From assembly GCA_964357355.1 (NCBI GenBank), contig CAYHKY010000062.1:1-8027 (forward strand): a DNA stretch of 8,027 bases, read 5' to 3'. The position numbers and the translations under genes were made by a program. This document shows positions 1 to 6,350 of the stretch, piece by piece. Origin of the DNA: CAYHKY01 sp964357355 (GTDB lineage Bacteria; Patescibacteriota; Microgenomatia; UBA10105). Numbering within the stretch: position 1 is the stretch's first letter; the number at the start of each line of letters is the position of its first letter. A model generated the notes under the pieces. That model worked only from the letters and a program-made list of their open reading frames with translations. It did not search any database and was not told the DNA's origin.

Positions 1-802
1 CCATTTCATTTGCACCAAAAGACGGAGCGGAAACAAGTGCCAGAATTTCTCCGGTTTTGGGTTTTGATACGACCACTGCACCCAAATATTCACCTAACGC
101 GTCATACGCAACTTTTTGCAGGTCGGCATCAAGCGCTAATGTCAAATTGTTTCCCGGAACAGGATCTACTTTGCCTAAAGTGCGGATGCGTTTGCCTTTT
201 GCGTCAACTTCAACCAATTCTTTGCCGGAAACTCCCCTTAAATCCTTTTCAAAAGCAAATTCAATACCGCTTCTACCCGTTCGGTCACCTAGCAAATACC
301 GTTGATAAGCAAAATAAGGGTTGGTAATTTCCTCTTGCGTAATTTCCCCCACTGTTCCCAGGACATGCGCTCCTTGATAAGGGTATTTGTAGTTGCGCAG
401 AAAATCAGGTTCATACAGACCGGATTCAGTTTCTCTCAATGCCGTAAGATCTGCAGCGTCGACGTACTTAGACAGACAATTTTCACTGCTACAGCTTCCA
501 ATCCGTCGCCAAACTGGAGTGTTGGTCACCAACTCACTACCCCGGCGGTCATAAATAATCCCTCTCGGAGGATGCAGTACTACACTTCGTATCCTGTTCT
601 CCTGAGCCAGAATGTAATTATCTTTTCCCTGAATTATCGTTAAGTGGAATACTCTGGTTAGCAGAACTACCAAAGAAGTAAGCAGTATGCCTGATAAAAT
701 CGTGAATCTTATACCCCACCCGACCATTGACACGCTCCGCAGCGCAAAACGCCTTTTTTCAATATGAATTGCATCAATAAAAACTTTCCCTAATTTGACC
801 AT
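1..802 (-). CDS. mrdA: Penicillin-binding protein 2-type transpeptidase, N-terminal 267 residues (cut by window edge)
   Basis: Class B PBP, the D,D-transpeptidase that crosslinks peptidoglycan during elongation with MreB and RodA. Reading the minus strand from ATG at 802 gives 267 codons with no stop. Visible are a basic cytoplasmic start, one membrane segment (about residues 32-52), the class B signature QENRIR at 67-72 followed by PPRGIIYDRRG at 78-88, the pedestal-domain AHVLGTVGE at 145-153, GRSGIEFAFE at 176-185, and the beginning of the transpeptidase domain (LTLALDADLQ at 220-229, KTGEILALVSAPSF at 249-262). The catalytic SxxK motif lies beyond the left edge. The start is 1 nt after the stop of the upstream PAP2-like gene, so translation is probably coupled; a later Met at 26 is less likely. 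The segment between the YDRRG and AHVLG motifs is about 30 residues shorter than in E. coli PBP2 and has two close cysteines (C104, C109). PBP2 rather than PBP3 is inferred mainly from the mreB context. Confidence 0.9.
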   Translation of the reverse strand, partial: MVKLGKVFIDAIHIEKRRFALRSVSMVGWGIRFTILSGILLTSLVVLLTRVFHLTIIQGKDNYILAQENRIRSVVLHPPRGIIYDRRGSELVTNTPVWRRIGSCSSENCLSKYVDAADLTALRETESGLYEPDFLRNYKYPYQGAHVLGTVGEITQEEITNPYFAYQRYLLGDRTGRSGIEFAFEKDLRGVSGKELVEVDAKGKRIRTLGKVDPVPGNNLTLALDADLQKVAYDALGEYLGAVVVSKPKTGEILALVSAPSFGANEM

Positions 803-803
803 A

Positions 804-1382
804 TCAATTAATGCCCCACACCATCCAGATACCCCACGACAATATGATTCCGCCAATGAGTTGCCACAGGGTGTGGCGCTTCCGGTACCACCGAGACCAA
901 CAAATCAAGACGATAGCGATTATGCTCCAAAACCAAGGAAAATTAAAATAATCAGCTGCGAACAGAAAAAAAAGTTCGGCCGCTGCGGCGTGAGCTGATA
1001 TTTTCCAAAACCGGGTAATTAGCGCAAACAGGGTGCCACCCACTGCCAGAAGTTCTGCCACCATTCCCAGGGGTGTAGTCCGAATCGGTAATAATAGAAC
1101 ATACACCACCAAAAAAGAAAATAACCCAACTATGCTTAAGGTGTATCTTTCTTCGCGCTTGGACATGCCCCAATCACTAATTCTTCCGGTTTTTTTGAGA
1201 AACACCAAAGTTCCCACAGTAGGTAACATACCAACCAGAAAAAATATCAAGATTGCAGCCACCATGGTAAACCTGGATAAGTTGCTCCGAGAAAGTGCAG
1301 TCACAAACATGAACGGGATAAAAGTAAGCGGAGAAAGAAATGCGGATACAAGCAAGGCCAATGACGGAAGCAGTTGTTTCAT
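804..1382 (-). CDS. PAP2-related integral membrane protein (possible lipid phosphatase) in the mreB-PBP2 operon
   Basis: A 192-residue protein with about six hydrophobic segments (around 5-25, 40-62, 82-100, 105-122, 135-160, 174-190). It resembles the PAP2 (type 2 phosphatidate phosphatase) superfamily: KREER at 75-79 lies where motif 1 is expected, KISAHAAAA at 127-135 resembles the PSGH motif 2 with His131, and SR-x5-H-x3-Q at 163-174 (S163, R164, H170, Q174) matches motif 3 except for Gln in place of the usual Asp. Related PAP2-like proteins with KREER and KIS-HA segments are, to my knowledge, common in Bacteroidetes. Motif 1 is not canonical, so activity is uncertain. If active, an attractive substrate would be undecaprenyl pyrophosphate or another prenyl or glycerolipid phosphate, which would fit a peptidoglycan operon; this is inference from position. 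It lies 10 nt after mreB and 1 nt before PBP2, the place where mreC/mreD usually stand, but it does not look like MreD. Confidence 0.68.
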   Translation of the reverse strand: MKQLLPSLALLVSAFLSPLTFIPFMFVTALSRSNLSRFTMVAAILIFFLVGMLPTVGTLVFLKKTGRISDWGMSKREERYTLSIVGLFSFLVVYVLLLPIRTTPLGMVAELLAVGGTLFALITRFWKISAHAAAAELFFLFAADYFNFPWFWSIIAIVLICWSRWYRKRHTLWQLIGGIILSWGIWMVWGIN

Positions 1383-1392
1383 GAATATAACT

Positions 1393-2442
1393 TTATTTTA
1401 AACCCCCGGTTACACGCACTCTTTTGAGTAAAAGCCCACGAGAAAGAAGCCCCAAAGCCCCCCGAACGACTGCGGTTTGCGGATCATCGGTCACCCACAC
1501 CGGCATTTTTATATCTTGCGCAACCAGCTTTTCTATGCCTAGCAACAAAGATCCTCCACCCGCAAGGGTAATCCCCTGTTCCATGATATCACCGATAAAT
1601 TCAGGCGGAGTCTCTTCCATGACGTCTTTGATCCCGGCGATGATTTCATTAACCACAAGAGCTAAGGCTTCCCGAACCTCAGATGAGTGGAGTTTTAAGG
1701 ATTTGGGCATACCTGATTCAAGATCCCGGCCGCGCACTACCGTCTGTTTTGTATCATCAACGACATATGCTGACCCGATGCTTATTTTCACTGCTTCAGC
1801 AGTTTGCTCCCCGATGATCAATGAATGTTTGAGTCTCGCCATGGCAATAATTGCCTGATCCATCTCATCGCCAGCAACACGGATCGAGCGGTTAACGACA
1901 ATTCCGCCCAAGGATATAACTGCAATTTCTGTAGTTCCTCCGCCAATATCAACTATCATCGATCCTTTTGATTCTTCAACCGGAAGGCCTGCACCAATTG
2001 CTGCAGCCATCGGTTCCTCGATCAAAAATGCTATCCTGGCTCCGGCGTCAAAGGCTGCTTCCTGTACGGCGCGGCGTTCAACTTCAGTGACCCCTGAAGG
2101 AATACCGACGACTACTTTGGGGCGCGGAATATTCGGCCAGTAACTCCCCGGCCGTTCATGGGCAAGTTTGATATAGTGGGTAAGCATCGCGCTAGTTGCA
2201 TCAAAATCGGAAATTACACCATGCCTTAGCGGCCTGATGGCTTCAATAGCTGCGGGAGTCTTGCCGATCATTTTCTTGGCTTCCAACCCAACCGCCAACA
2301 ATTTCTTGGATTTCTTGTGACGGGCAACTACCGATGGTTCCCGAATAATTATTCCTTTATCTTTTATTGCCACAAGAATATTGGCTGTGCCTAAATCAAT
2401 TGCCAAATCGTGGGACAGAAGCCCAAAGAGGAAATCTAACAT
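1393..2442 (-). CDS. mreB: Rod-shape-determining actin homologue MreB
   Basis: Bacterial actin that forms membrane-bound filaments guiding the elongation peptidoglycan machinery. The 349 residues cover the whole family length. Visible are the amphipathic membrane-binding N-terminus (MLDFLFGLLSHD), phosphate-1 loop DLGTAN at 16-21, PKVVVGIPSGVTEVERRAV at 108-126, the catalytic-glutamate region IEEPMAAAIGAGLP at 141-154, phosphate-2 loop DIGGGTTE at 165-172, the GDEMD element at 191-195, GEQTAE/K at 211-219, and adenosine loop AGGGS at 294-298. A small insertion (about residues 95-106, ERPGSYWPNIPR) precedes the VVVGIP strand. The start is the only sensible one because it places the amphipathic helix directly before the DLGTAN loop. 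It is the first gene of the minus-strand operon and is divergent from the O-antigen-ligase-like gene. A TATACT box lies 10 nt before the ATG and no Shine-Dalgarno site is seen. Confidence 0.97.
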   Translation of the reverse strand: MLDFLFGLLSHDLAIDLGTANILVAIKDKGIIIREPSVVARHKKSKKLLAVGLEAKKMIGKTPAAIEAIRPLRHGVISDFDATSAMLTHYIKLAHERPGSYWPNIPRPKVVVGIPSGVTEVERRAVQEAAFDAGARIAFLIEEPMAAAIGAGLPVEESKGSMIVDIGGGTTEIAVISLGGIVVNRSIRVAGDEMDQAIIAMARLKHSLIIGEQTAEAVKISIGSAYVVDDTKQTVVRGRDLESGMPKSLKLHSSEVREALALVVNEIIAGIKDVMEETPPEFIGDIMEQGITLAGGGSLLLGIEKLVAQDIKMPVWVTDDPQTAVVRGALGLLSRGLLLKRVRVTGGLK

Positions 2443-2452
2443 AACAAAATGG

Positions 2453-2458
2453 AGTATA
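2453..2458 (-). promoter_or_regulatory. Candidate -10 box of the mreB operon
   Basis: On the minus strand TATACT ends 10 nt before the mreB ATG, which would put the transcription start only a few nucleotides before the start codon. The region 16-18 nt further upstream is T-rich (TTTTAC-like) but has no good -35. No AGGAGG-like site is present in between. Confidence 0.5.
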
Positions 2459-2496
2459 ACACAGAAAAAAAGTAGTAAAATGCAGTCAGAATAGTA

Positions 2497-2502
2497 TACA
2501 AT
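2497..2502 (+). promoter_or_regulatory. Candidate -10 box of the O-antigen-ligase-like gene
   Basis: TACAAT (overlapping TATACA at 2495-2500) ends 6 nt before the ATG at 2509. The expected transcription start would then coincide with or closely precede the start codon. No clear -35 and no ribosome-binding site are visible. The box lies in the 66-nt divergent region shared with mreB. Confidence 0.45.
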
Positions 2503-2508
2503 TTCCGC

Positions 2509-4650
2509 ATGAACTGGGAAAGAAAAATCAGATTGGTATTGGCTTGGGCGTTTTACGCTCTATTTTTCGTAACACCGCTACTTTTTAATCCTAACCGTAA
2601 CTATCCCTCATTTGAACTTTTTGAATGGAACAAAATGTTTTTTGTGTATATTCTGACCACCATCATTACCGGTACATGGATCTGCCGGATGATTCTCCAC
2701 AAAAAAATTATTTTTATCCGGACACCGCCAGGTCCGGCGATCATTTTATTTCTACTGTCTCAAATATTAGCTACCGTTTTTTCCATAGATCCGCATGTCT
2801 CAATCTTCGGGTACTATTCCCGTTTTCATGGCGGTCTCCTGTCTACTATATGTTACACACTCTTATATTTTGCTTTTGTTTCAAACCGTGACGTAATAAG
2901 GCTCAAAAGATTGTTTCTTTTTATTATAAGTTCCGCATGTGTCGTCGCACTCTACGCGATCGCCGAAAAATTTGGCATTGATGCCAATATGTGGGTACAA
3001 GACGTCAGGTCCCGGGTATTTTCTACTTTTGGCCAACCGAATTGGCTAGCTGCTTATTTAGCAATTATTCTGCCAATAACTATTGCTCAATTTTTTATGA
3101 AACCGCGGGTGATGAATCCCGATGATGCCAATGAAAGCCAAAATACGGAGTCAAAATCGACTTATTTACCCAACATTATCCGTCGGGCGGTAAGACAAGG
3201 ATATTTGATATCGGCAATTATTTTTTATACCAGTTTGCTATTTACTAAATCACGTTCCGGATTTTTGGGATTTTGGATACCCAATTTGATTATTTGGGTA
3301 GGAGTTTTTTATACATACCGCCAGAAACTAAATACTGTCCGACTATTTTTGATTCTCAATTCATTATTTCTAGCACTTAATTTCTTTATTAAAACTCCAA
3401 TTCCTGCATACAATCGTCTAGCTACCATAGAAATATTCAACCGGCAACAGGTTGTGGAAGAAATTCAGGCACCGATGGGCGACTCTGTGATAAATGTCGG
3501 TATCACCGATTCTGCCAAAATCAGGCAGGTAGTCTGGAAAGGAGCAGTAGATATAGTAAAGGCATATCCTTTATTGGGTACTGGCCCCGAAACCTTCGCC
3601 TACGCATATTACAAATTCCGGCCTCAGGAACACAATCTGACCAGTGAATGGGACTTTTTGTATAACAGAGCTCATAATGAATTTTTGAATATTGCCGCAA
3701 CCAGCGGTATAACCGGATTGGTAACCTACTTATTTTTTATTGCAATCACATATCTTGGCATTTACAAATCTTGGCGTAGGACTGCAACCACCCCAACTGA
3801 AAAAATCATCTTGCTGGCACTGGCTGCAGCATATACATCAATCCATGTCACTAATTTTTTCGGGTTTTCCGTAGTCATGATAGGCTTGTTTTTCTATCTC
3901 ATCCCGGGTTTTTGTTTTGCTCTAATCCATAAATCAACCATATCTTTTTCCGACACTCCACCCCCAAATCGCATTCAACTTCTGGGAATTTTGGGAACTA
4001 TTGCAGGCATGGTGCTGATACTGATGATTTTTGCACGCTTCTGGTTGGCTGACTCTTATTATGCCAAAGCCAAAATCCTGGCGGGACAGGAATCTCAAAT
4101 TGAGGCTTATGATAAGTTTTCCAAAGCCATCATGTTACGCCCGGATGAGCCTCAGTATCAGGATGATTTGGGACTTCTATCAAGTACATTGGCCACTTCG
4201 TATTTGGAGAACCATGAAGCGACTGAAGCAAGTAAATTGATGAATTATGCAGTCACTCTCTCAACGAAGGCTTTAAAAATCAGTCCGCAAAACGTCAATT
4301 TCTGGAAAACCCGGGCGAAAATCTTGTTTGCCCTGGGCTCAGTTGATGCAAAATATCTCACACGCGCACTTGAAGCAATTCAGATAGCCGGTGAACTCGC
4401 TCCCACTGATGCTAAAATCACATATAATACCGCTGTAATCATGGGACATATCGGCCAAAACACTGAGGCGATTGAAAAATTGCAGCAGACAATTCAACTT
4501 AAACCCAATTACCGGGATGCATATATCGCACTTGCCATTTTTTATCAGGAGGAGGATCAGCTGGAAAAAGCACGGGAAACTCTCCAAATAGCATTGAAAC
4601 TTATCAATCCCGATGACGCGGAATTAAAACAAAGACTGGAACAGCTATAG
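2509..4650 (+). CDS. O-antigen ligase/polymerase family membrane protein with C-terminal TPR domain
   Basis: A 713-residue polytopic protein with about 12 hydrophobic segments spread over residues 10-512. It has hallmarks of the WaaL/Wzy/PglL (Wzy_C) superfamily: YYSRFHGGLLSTICY near 102-116, FSTFGQPNWLAAYLAIILP near 171-189, SRSGFLGF at 248-255, a large external loop at about 295-395 with YPLLGTGPETF at 353-363 and RAHNEFLNIAATSGITGL at 387-404 (the H-N-x-x-L signature, H389). After the last membrane helix (about 490-512) comes a TPR-like region at 515-713; the clearest repeats start near 532 (YDKFSKAIMLRPDEP), 634 (AKITYNTAVIMGHIGQ) and 668 (YRDAYIALAIFYQEEDQLEKA). The family joins undecaprenyl-linked glycans to an acceptor or polymerises them. 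In a lineage probably lacking an outer membrane, the acceptor could be a surface protein or wall polymer; this is inference. It stands alone, divergent from mreB, followed by 132 nt before def. Ligase and polymerase cannot be separated by sequence reading. Confidence 0.85.
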   Translation: MNWERKIRLVLAWAFYALFFVTPLLFNPNRNYPSFELFEWNKMFFVYILTTIITGTWICRMILHKKIIFIRTPPGPAIILFLLSQILATVFSIDPHVSIFGYYSRFHGGLLSTICYTLLYFAFVSNRDVIRLKRLFLFIISSACVVALYAIAEKFGIDANMWVQDVRSRVFSTFGQPNWLAAYLAIILPITIAQFFMKPRVMNPDDANESQNTESKSTYLPNIIRRAVRQGYLISAIIFYTSLLFTKSRSGFLGFWIPNLIIWVGVFYTYRQKLNTVRLFLILNSLFLALNFFIKTPIPAYNRLATIEIFNRQQVVEEIQAPMGDSVINVGITDSAKIRQVVWKGAVDIVKAYPLLGTGPETFAYAYYKFRPQEHNLTSEWDFLYNRAHNEFLNIAATSGITGLVTYLFFIAITYLGIYKSWRRTATTPTEKIILLALAAAYTSIHVTNFFGFSVVMIGLFFYLIPGFCFALIHKSTISFSDTPPPNRIQLLGILGTIAGMVLILMIFARFWLADSYYAKAKILAGQESQIEAYDKFSKAIMLRPDEPQYQDDLGLLSSTLATSYLENHEATEASKLMNYAVTLSTKALKISPQNVNFWKTRAKILFALGSVDAKYLTRALEAIQIAGELAPTDAKITYNTAVIMGHIGQNTEAIEKLQQTIQLKPNYRDAYIALAIFYQEEDQLEKARETLQIALKLINPDDAELKQRLEQL

Positions 4651-4700
4651 CCTACATACTTGAATTTGTTCCGGCCATATACCCCTCTAAGCTGCTATAG

Positions 4701-4715
4701 CAACCTTTCAGGTTG
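4701..4715 (+). terminator. Small hairpin after the O-antigen-ligase-like gene
   Basis: CAACCT-TTC-AGGTTG forms a perfect 6-bp stem with a 3-nt loop, 50 nt after the stop codon. There is no T-tract after it, so it is a poor intrinsic terminator and could equally be part of the def upstream region. It is the only clear hairpin in this 132-nt gap. Confidence 0.25.
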
Positions 4716-4774
4716 TAAACCAGCGTAAGACGGGTATAAAATAATTTCGAGTTGCAAGAATTAAAGTTTATAAA
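4713..4774 (+). promoter_or_regulatory. Candidate promoter region of def-fmt
   Basis: Two readings are possible. TTGTAA at 4713-4718, 16 nt and TATAAA at 4735-4740 would give a leader of about 35-40 nt. Alternatively TATAAA at 4769-4774 ends 8 nt before the def ATG, the same arrangement as other starts in this window, but with a poor -35. No Shine-Dalgarno sequence precedes the ATG in either case. Confidence 0.4.
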
Positions 4775-4782
4775 AATTATCC

Positions 4783-5319
4783 ATGAAATCAATTGTTACT
4801 GTACCCAATAATGTCCTGGTTAGTCCTGCAAATCCTGTTCCCAATATAAACTCCAAAATTAAGGAAATGATTAACCAGATGCGAACATGCCTGGAGGAAG
4901 CGCAAAATCCGCAAGGTGTGGGATTAGCCGCAGCGCAAATCGGCCTCCCCTGGCGCATTTTTCTCATGTGGCCAAATAATAAAGAAACCATCCGCGTTAT
5001 CATCAATCCTGAATATGTCAACAAAAGCTCAAATTTGGTAAAAGGGATCACCGACAACCGCTTGGAAGGATGTCTCTCCGTGCCGCATGTCTGGGGTGCG
5101 GTGGAACGGCATACCCGGGTTACTATCAGCTACCTGGACGACCTCGGTCAAAAACAACAAAATACTTTTAGCGGATTTCCCGCGATCATCGTCCAACATG
5201 AGATGGATCACCTGGACGGAATACTTTTCACCAGACGTGTAATTGAACAAAAAGGAACATTGTACAAACCAGGAGTTGATGACCTGGGAAAAGAAGTGTT
5301 GGAGCCAATTGAAATTTGA
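4783..5319 (+). CDS. def: Peptide deformylase
   Basis: Removes the N-formyl group from nascent proteins with a metal-bound water. All three family motifs are intact in 178 residues: GVGLAAAQIG at 45-54 (motif 1, Gln52), EGCLSVP at 95-101 (motif 2, metal ligand Cys97), and QHEMDHLDG at 138-146 (motif 3, metal ligands His139 and His143, catalytic Glu140). The Cys in EGCLS is the residue expected in all deformylases. The length is typical. The start at 4783 gives a normal N-terminus just before the VLVSPANPV segment. The downstream gene fmt begins 4 nt after the stop, the classical def-fmt order, so the two enzymes that remove and add the formyl group are made together. Confidence 0.97.
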   Translation: MKSIVTVPNNVLVSPANPVPNINSKIKEMINQMRTCLEEAQNPQGVGLAAAQIGLPWRIFLMWPNNKETIRVIINPEYVNKSSNLVKGITDNRLEGCLSVPHVWGAVERHTRVTISYLDDLGQKQQNTFSGFPAIIVQHEMDHLDGILFTRRVIEQKGTLYKPGVDDLGKEVLEPIEI

Positions 5320-5323
5320 ACTC

Positions 5324-6301
5324 ATGAAACCGCATTTATTACTTTTTGGCACACCCAATTATTCACTTATCGTATTTGAAAAACTTTTTGCGGCCGGATA
5401 CCCTATTGCCGGAGTTGTTTCAAAACCACCCCGTCCAGTCGGCAGGTTACAGGATTTGATCACTACACCGGTTGCAAATTGGGCAGTGAAAAAGCAGATT
5501 CCGCTGCTGACACTTGCAGCAAATCCAACAAAACCATGGTTATTTGCAGATAAAAATACGCTCGTTCAAAAAGTCATGAACTTAAATCCGGACTTATTGA
5601 TCACTGCCGACTATACGCAAAAAATCCCGTCGGAACTTTACTCAAAAACCAAATTTGGAGGTCTTAACGTTCATCCTTCGCTACTACCCGCATACCGCGG
5701 TCCGGCTCCCGTCCCCTGGGCAATTTTAAACGGGGAGAAAGTAACAGGAGTTTCCATAGTCACCCTTTCCGAACAATTTGATGCCGGAATAATTGTCGCC
5801 CAAGAAAAAGAACCAATAAAACCGGCTGACACTACTGATACCCTGCTAACCCGCCTCTTTGTCAAAGGTGCGGATTTGTTGATAAAGACTCTGCGGAACA
5901 ACTTGTCCCAACTCACAACTCTAAACTCATCCGTCTTCGCTAAAGCTTCGGCGGACAAGCAACCTACAACCAACAACTTACAACCTTCTTACTTTCCGCG
6001 TTTAACCCGCGATTCCGGATTTGAACCTTGGGAAAAAATTAAAATAGCTATAAATACAGGGGTTGGTGCAGAAAGAATAGAACGAAAATGGCGCGCGTTA
6101 CATCCCTGGCCGGGCCTGTGGACGAAAGTAAGAATAAAAGACCATGAAAAACGCTTCAAAATTCTTAAACTCAACCTACAACTTACAACCTACCTGCCTC
6201 GCCGGCAGGCAGGCAACTTACAACTAACCGAAATCCAACTTGAAGGCAAACAACCTATTGCCACTAATATTTCAGACTGGCTTACTGACTTAACAGCGTA
6301 A
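5324..6301 (+). CDS. fmt: Methionyl-tRNA formyltransferase carrying two in-frame mini-repeats
   Basis: Transfers the formyl group of 10-formyl-tetrahydrofolate to Met-tRNAfMet. The reading frame is open back to an ATG at 5243 inside def, but the ATG at 5324 is preferred because MKPHLLLFGTPNYS is the normal Rossmann-like start of the family; this gives 325 residues (family about 310). The N-terminal domain contains NVHPSLLPAYRG at 115-126 (catalytic Asn115 and His117) and QFDAGIIVAQ at 151-160 (Asp153). The C-terminal domain is recognisable from PSYFPRLTRDSGFEPWEK (221-238) and RKWRALHPWPGLWT (254-267). Two pieces look inserted: FAKASADK (205-212) in the hinge between domains, and LPRRQAG (291-297) in a loop of the C-terminal domain. 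Both come from short palindromic DNA repeats, and both sit where extra residues should be tolerated. The frame is intact, so the enzyme is probably functional. It follows def by 4 nt without a visible ribosome-binding site. Confidence 0.95.
   Translation: MKPHLLLFGTPNYSLIVFEKLFAAGYPIAGVVSKPPRPVGRLQDLITTPVANWAVKKQIPLLTLAANPTKPWLFADKNTLVQKVMNLNPDLLITADYTQKIPSELYSKTKFGGLNVHPSLLPAYRGPAPVPWAILNGEKVTGVSIVTLSEQFDAGIIVAQEKEPIKPADTTDTLLTRLFVKGADLLIKTLRNNLSQLTTLNSSVFAKASADKQPTTNNLQPSYFPRLTRDSGFEPWEKIKIAINTGVGAERIERKWRALHPWPGLWTKVRIKDHEKRFKILKLNLQLTTYLPRRQAGNLQLTEIQLEGKQPIATNISDWLTDLTA
5930..5959 (+). repeat. Hairpin mini-repeat inside fmt (FAKASADK type)
   Basis: TCCGTC at 5930-5935 pairs with GGCGGA at 5950-5955 (one G-T pair), enclosing TTCGCTAAAGCTTC. 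The translated string FAKASADK, or SAEALAKTDE on the other strand, is one I recall from many unrelated CPR proteins, which suggests a dispersed genomic repeat rather than part of the enzyme. It lies in frame in the interdomain hinge of Fmt. Confidence 0.7.
5960..5985 (+). repeat. CAACYTACAAC repeat cluster, first site
   Basis: CAACCTACAAC (5960-5970) and CAACTTACAAC (5974-5984) lie directly after the first hairpin repeat in fmt. The same 11-mers occur again at 6172-6189 and 6214-6224, in different codon phases, so the similarity is at the DNA level and not due to a repeated peptide. Confidence 0.65.
6172..6224 (+). repeat. Second repeat block in fmt: CAACYTACAAC copies bracketing a GC-rich hairpin
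   Basis: CAACCTACAAC (6172-6182) overlaps CAACTTACAAC (6179-6189), then comes a GC-rich palindrome CCTGCC-TCGCC-GGCAGG (6193-6209, 6-bp perfect stem, 5-nt loop) followed by GCAGG, then a further CAACTTACAAC (6214-6224). The two identical 11-mers thus flank the hairpin like direct repeats, 35 bp apart, which is not a multiple of three. The hairpin is translated as LPRRQAG, another string I recall as recurrent in CPR proteins. Confidence 0.7.
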
Positions 6302-6310
6302 GTTATACGA

Positions 6311-6344
6311 TTTAGACCGTCCTATCTTGATAATATGATACAAT
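6311..6344 (+). promoter_or_regulatory. Candidate promoter of the HTH gene
   Basis: TTTAGA (6311-6316), 17 nt, TATGAT (6334-6339) ends 11 nt before the ATG at 6351; an overlapping TACAAT (6339-6344) ends 6 nt before it. Either places the transcription start within a few nucleotides of the start codon. The gap after fmt is only 49 nt, so read-through from def-fmt is also possible. Confidence 0.45.
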
Positions 6345-6350
6345 ATTCAA

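Noticed and set aside
10..643. Plus-strand open frames across the first 640 bases
   Set aside because: They lie opposite the continuous PBP2 frame on the minus strand, which has clear family motifs; the plus-strand translations show no recognisable pattern.
804..1382. Calling the polytopic protein MreD because of its position
   Set aside because: It lacks MreD-like patterns and shows PAP2-like motif 2 and motif 3 residues (H131, S163, R164, H170).
4339..4587. Minus-strand open frame within the TPR region
   Set aside because: It is a shadow of the plus-strand gene, with no motif and no promoter.
4701..4715. Hairpin as a riboswitch or attenuator of def
   Set aside because: Only a 6-bp stem with a 3-nt loop and no conserved aptamer features or T-tract; kept only as a weak structure.
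5300..5304. GGAG before fmt as a ribosome-binding site
   Set aside because: It ends about 19 nt before the ATG, too far for a Shine-Dalgarno site, and lies within def codons.
5243..5323. A 27-residue N-terminal extension of Fmt from ATG 5243
   Set aside because: It lies inside the end of def in another frame and precedes the standard Rossmann-like start; ATG 5324, 4 nt after the def stop, fits the family.
5930..6224. The repeats in fmt as a CRISPR array or an intergenic terminator
   Set aside because: The units are short, irregularly spaced and lie within an intact, recognisable coding frame.
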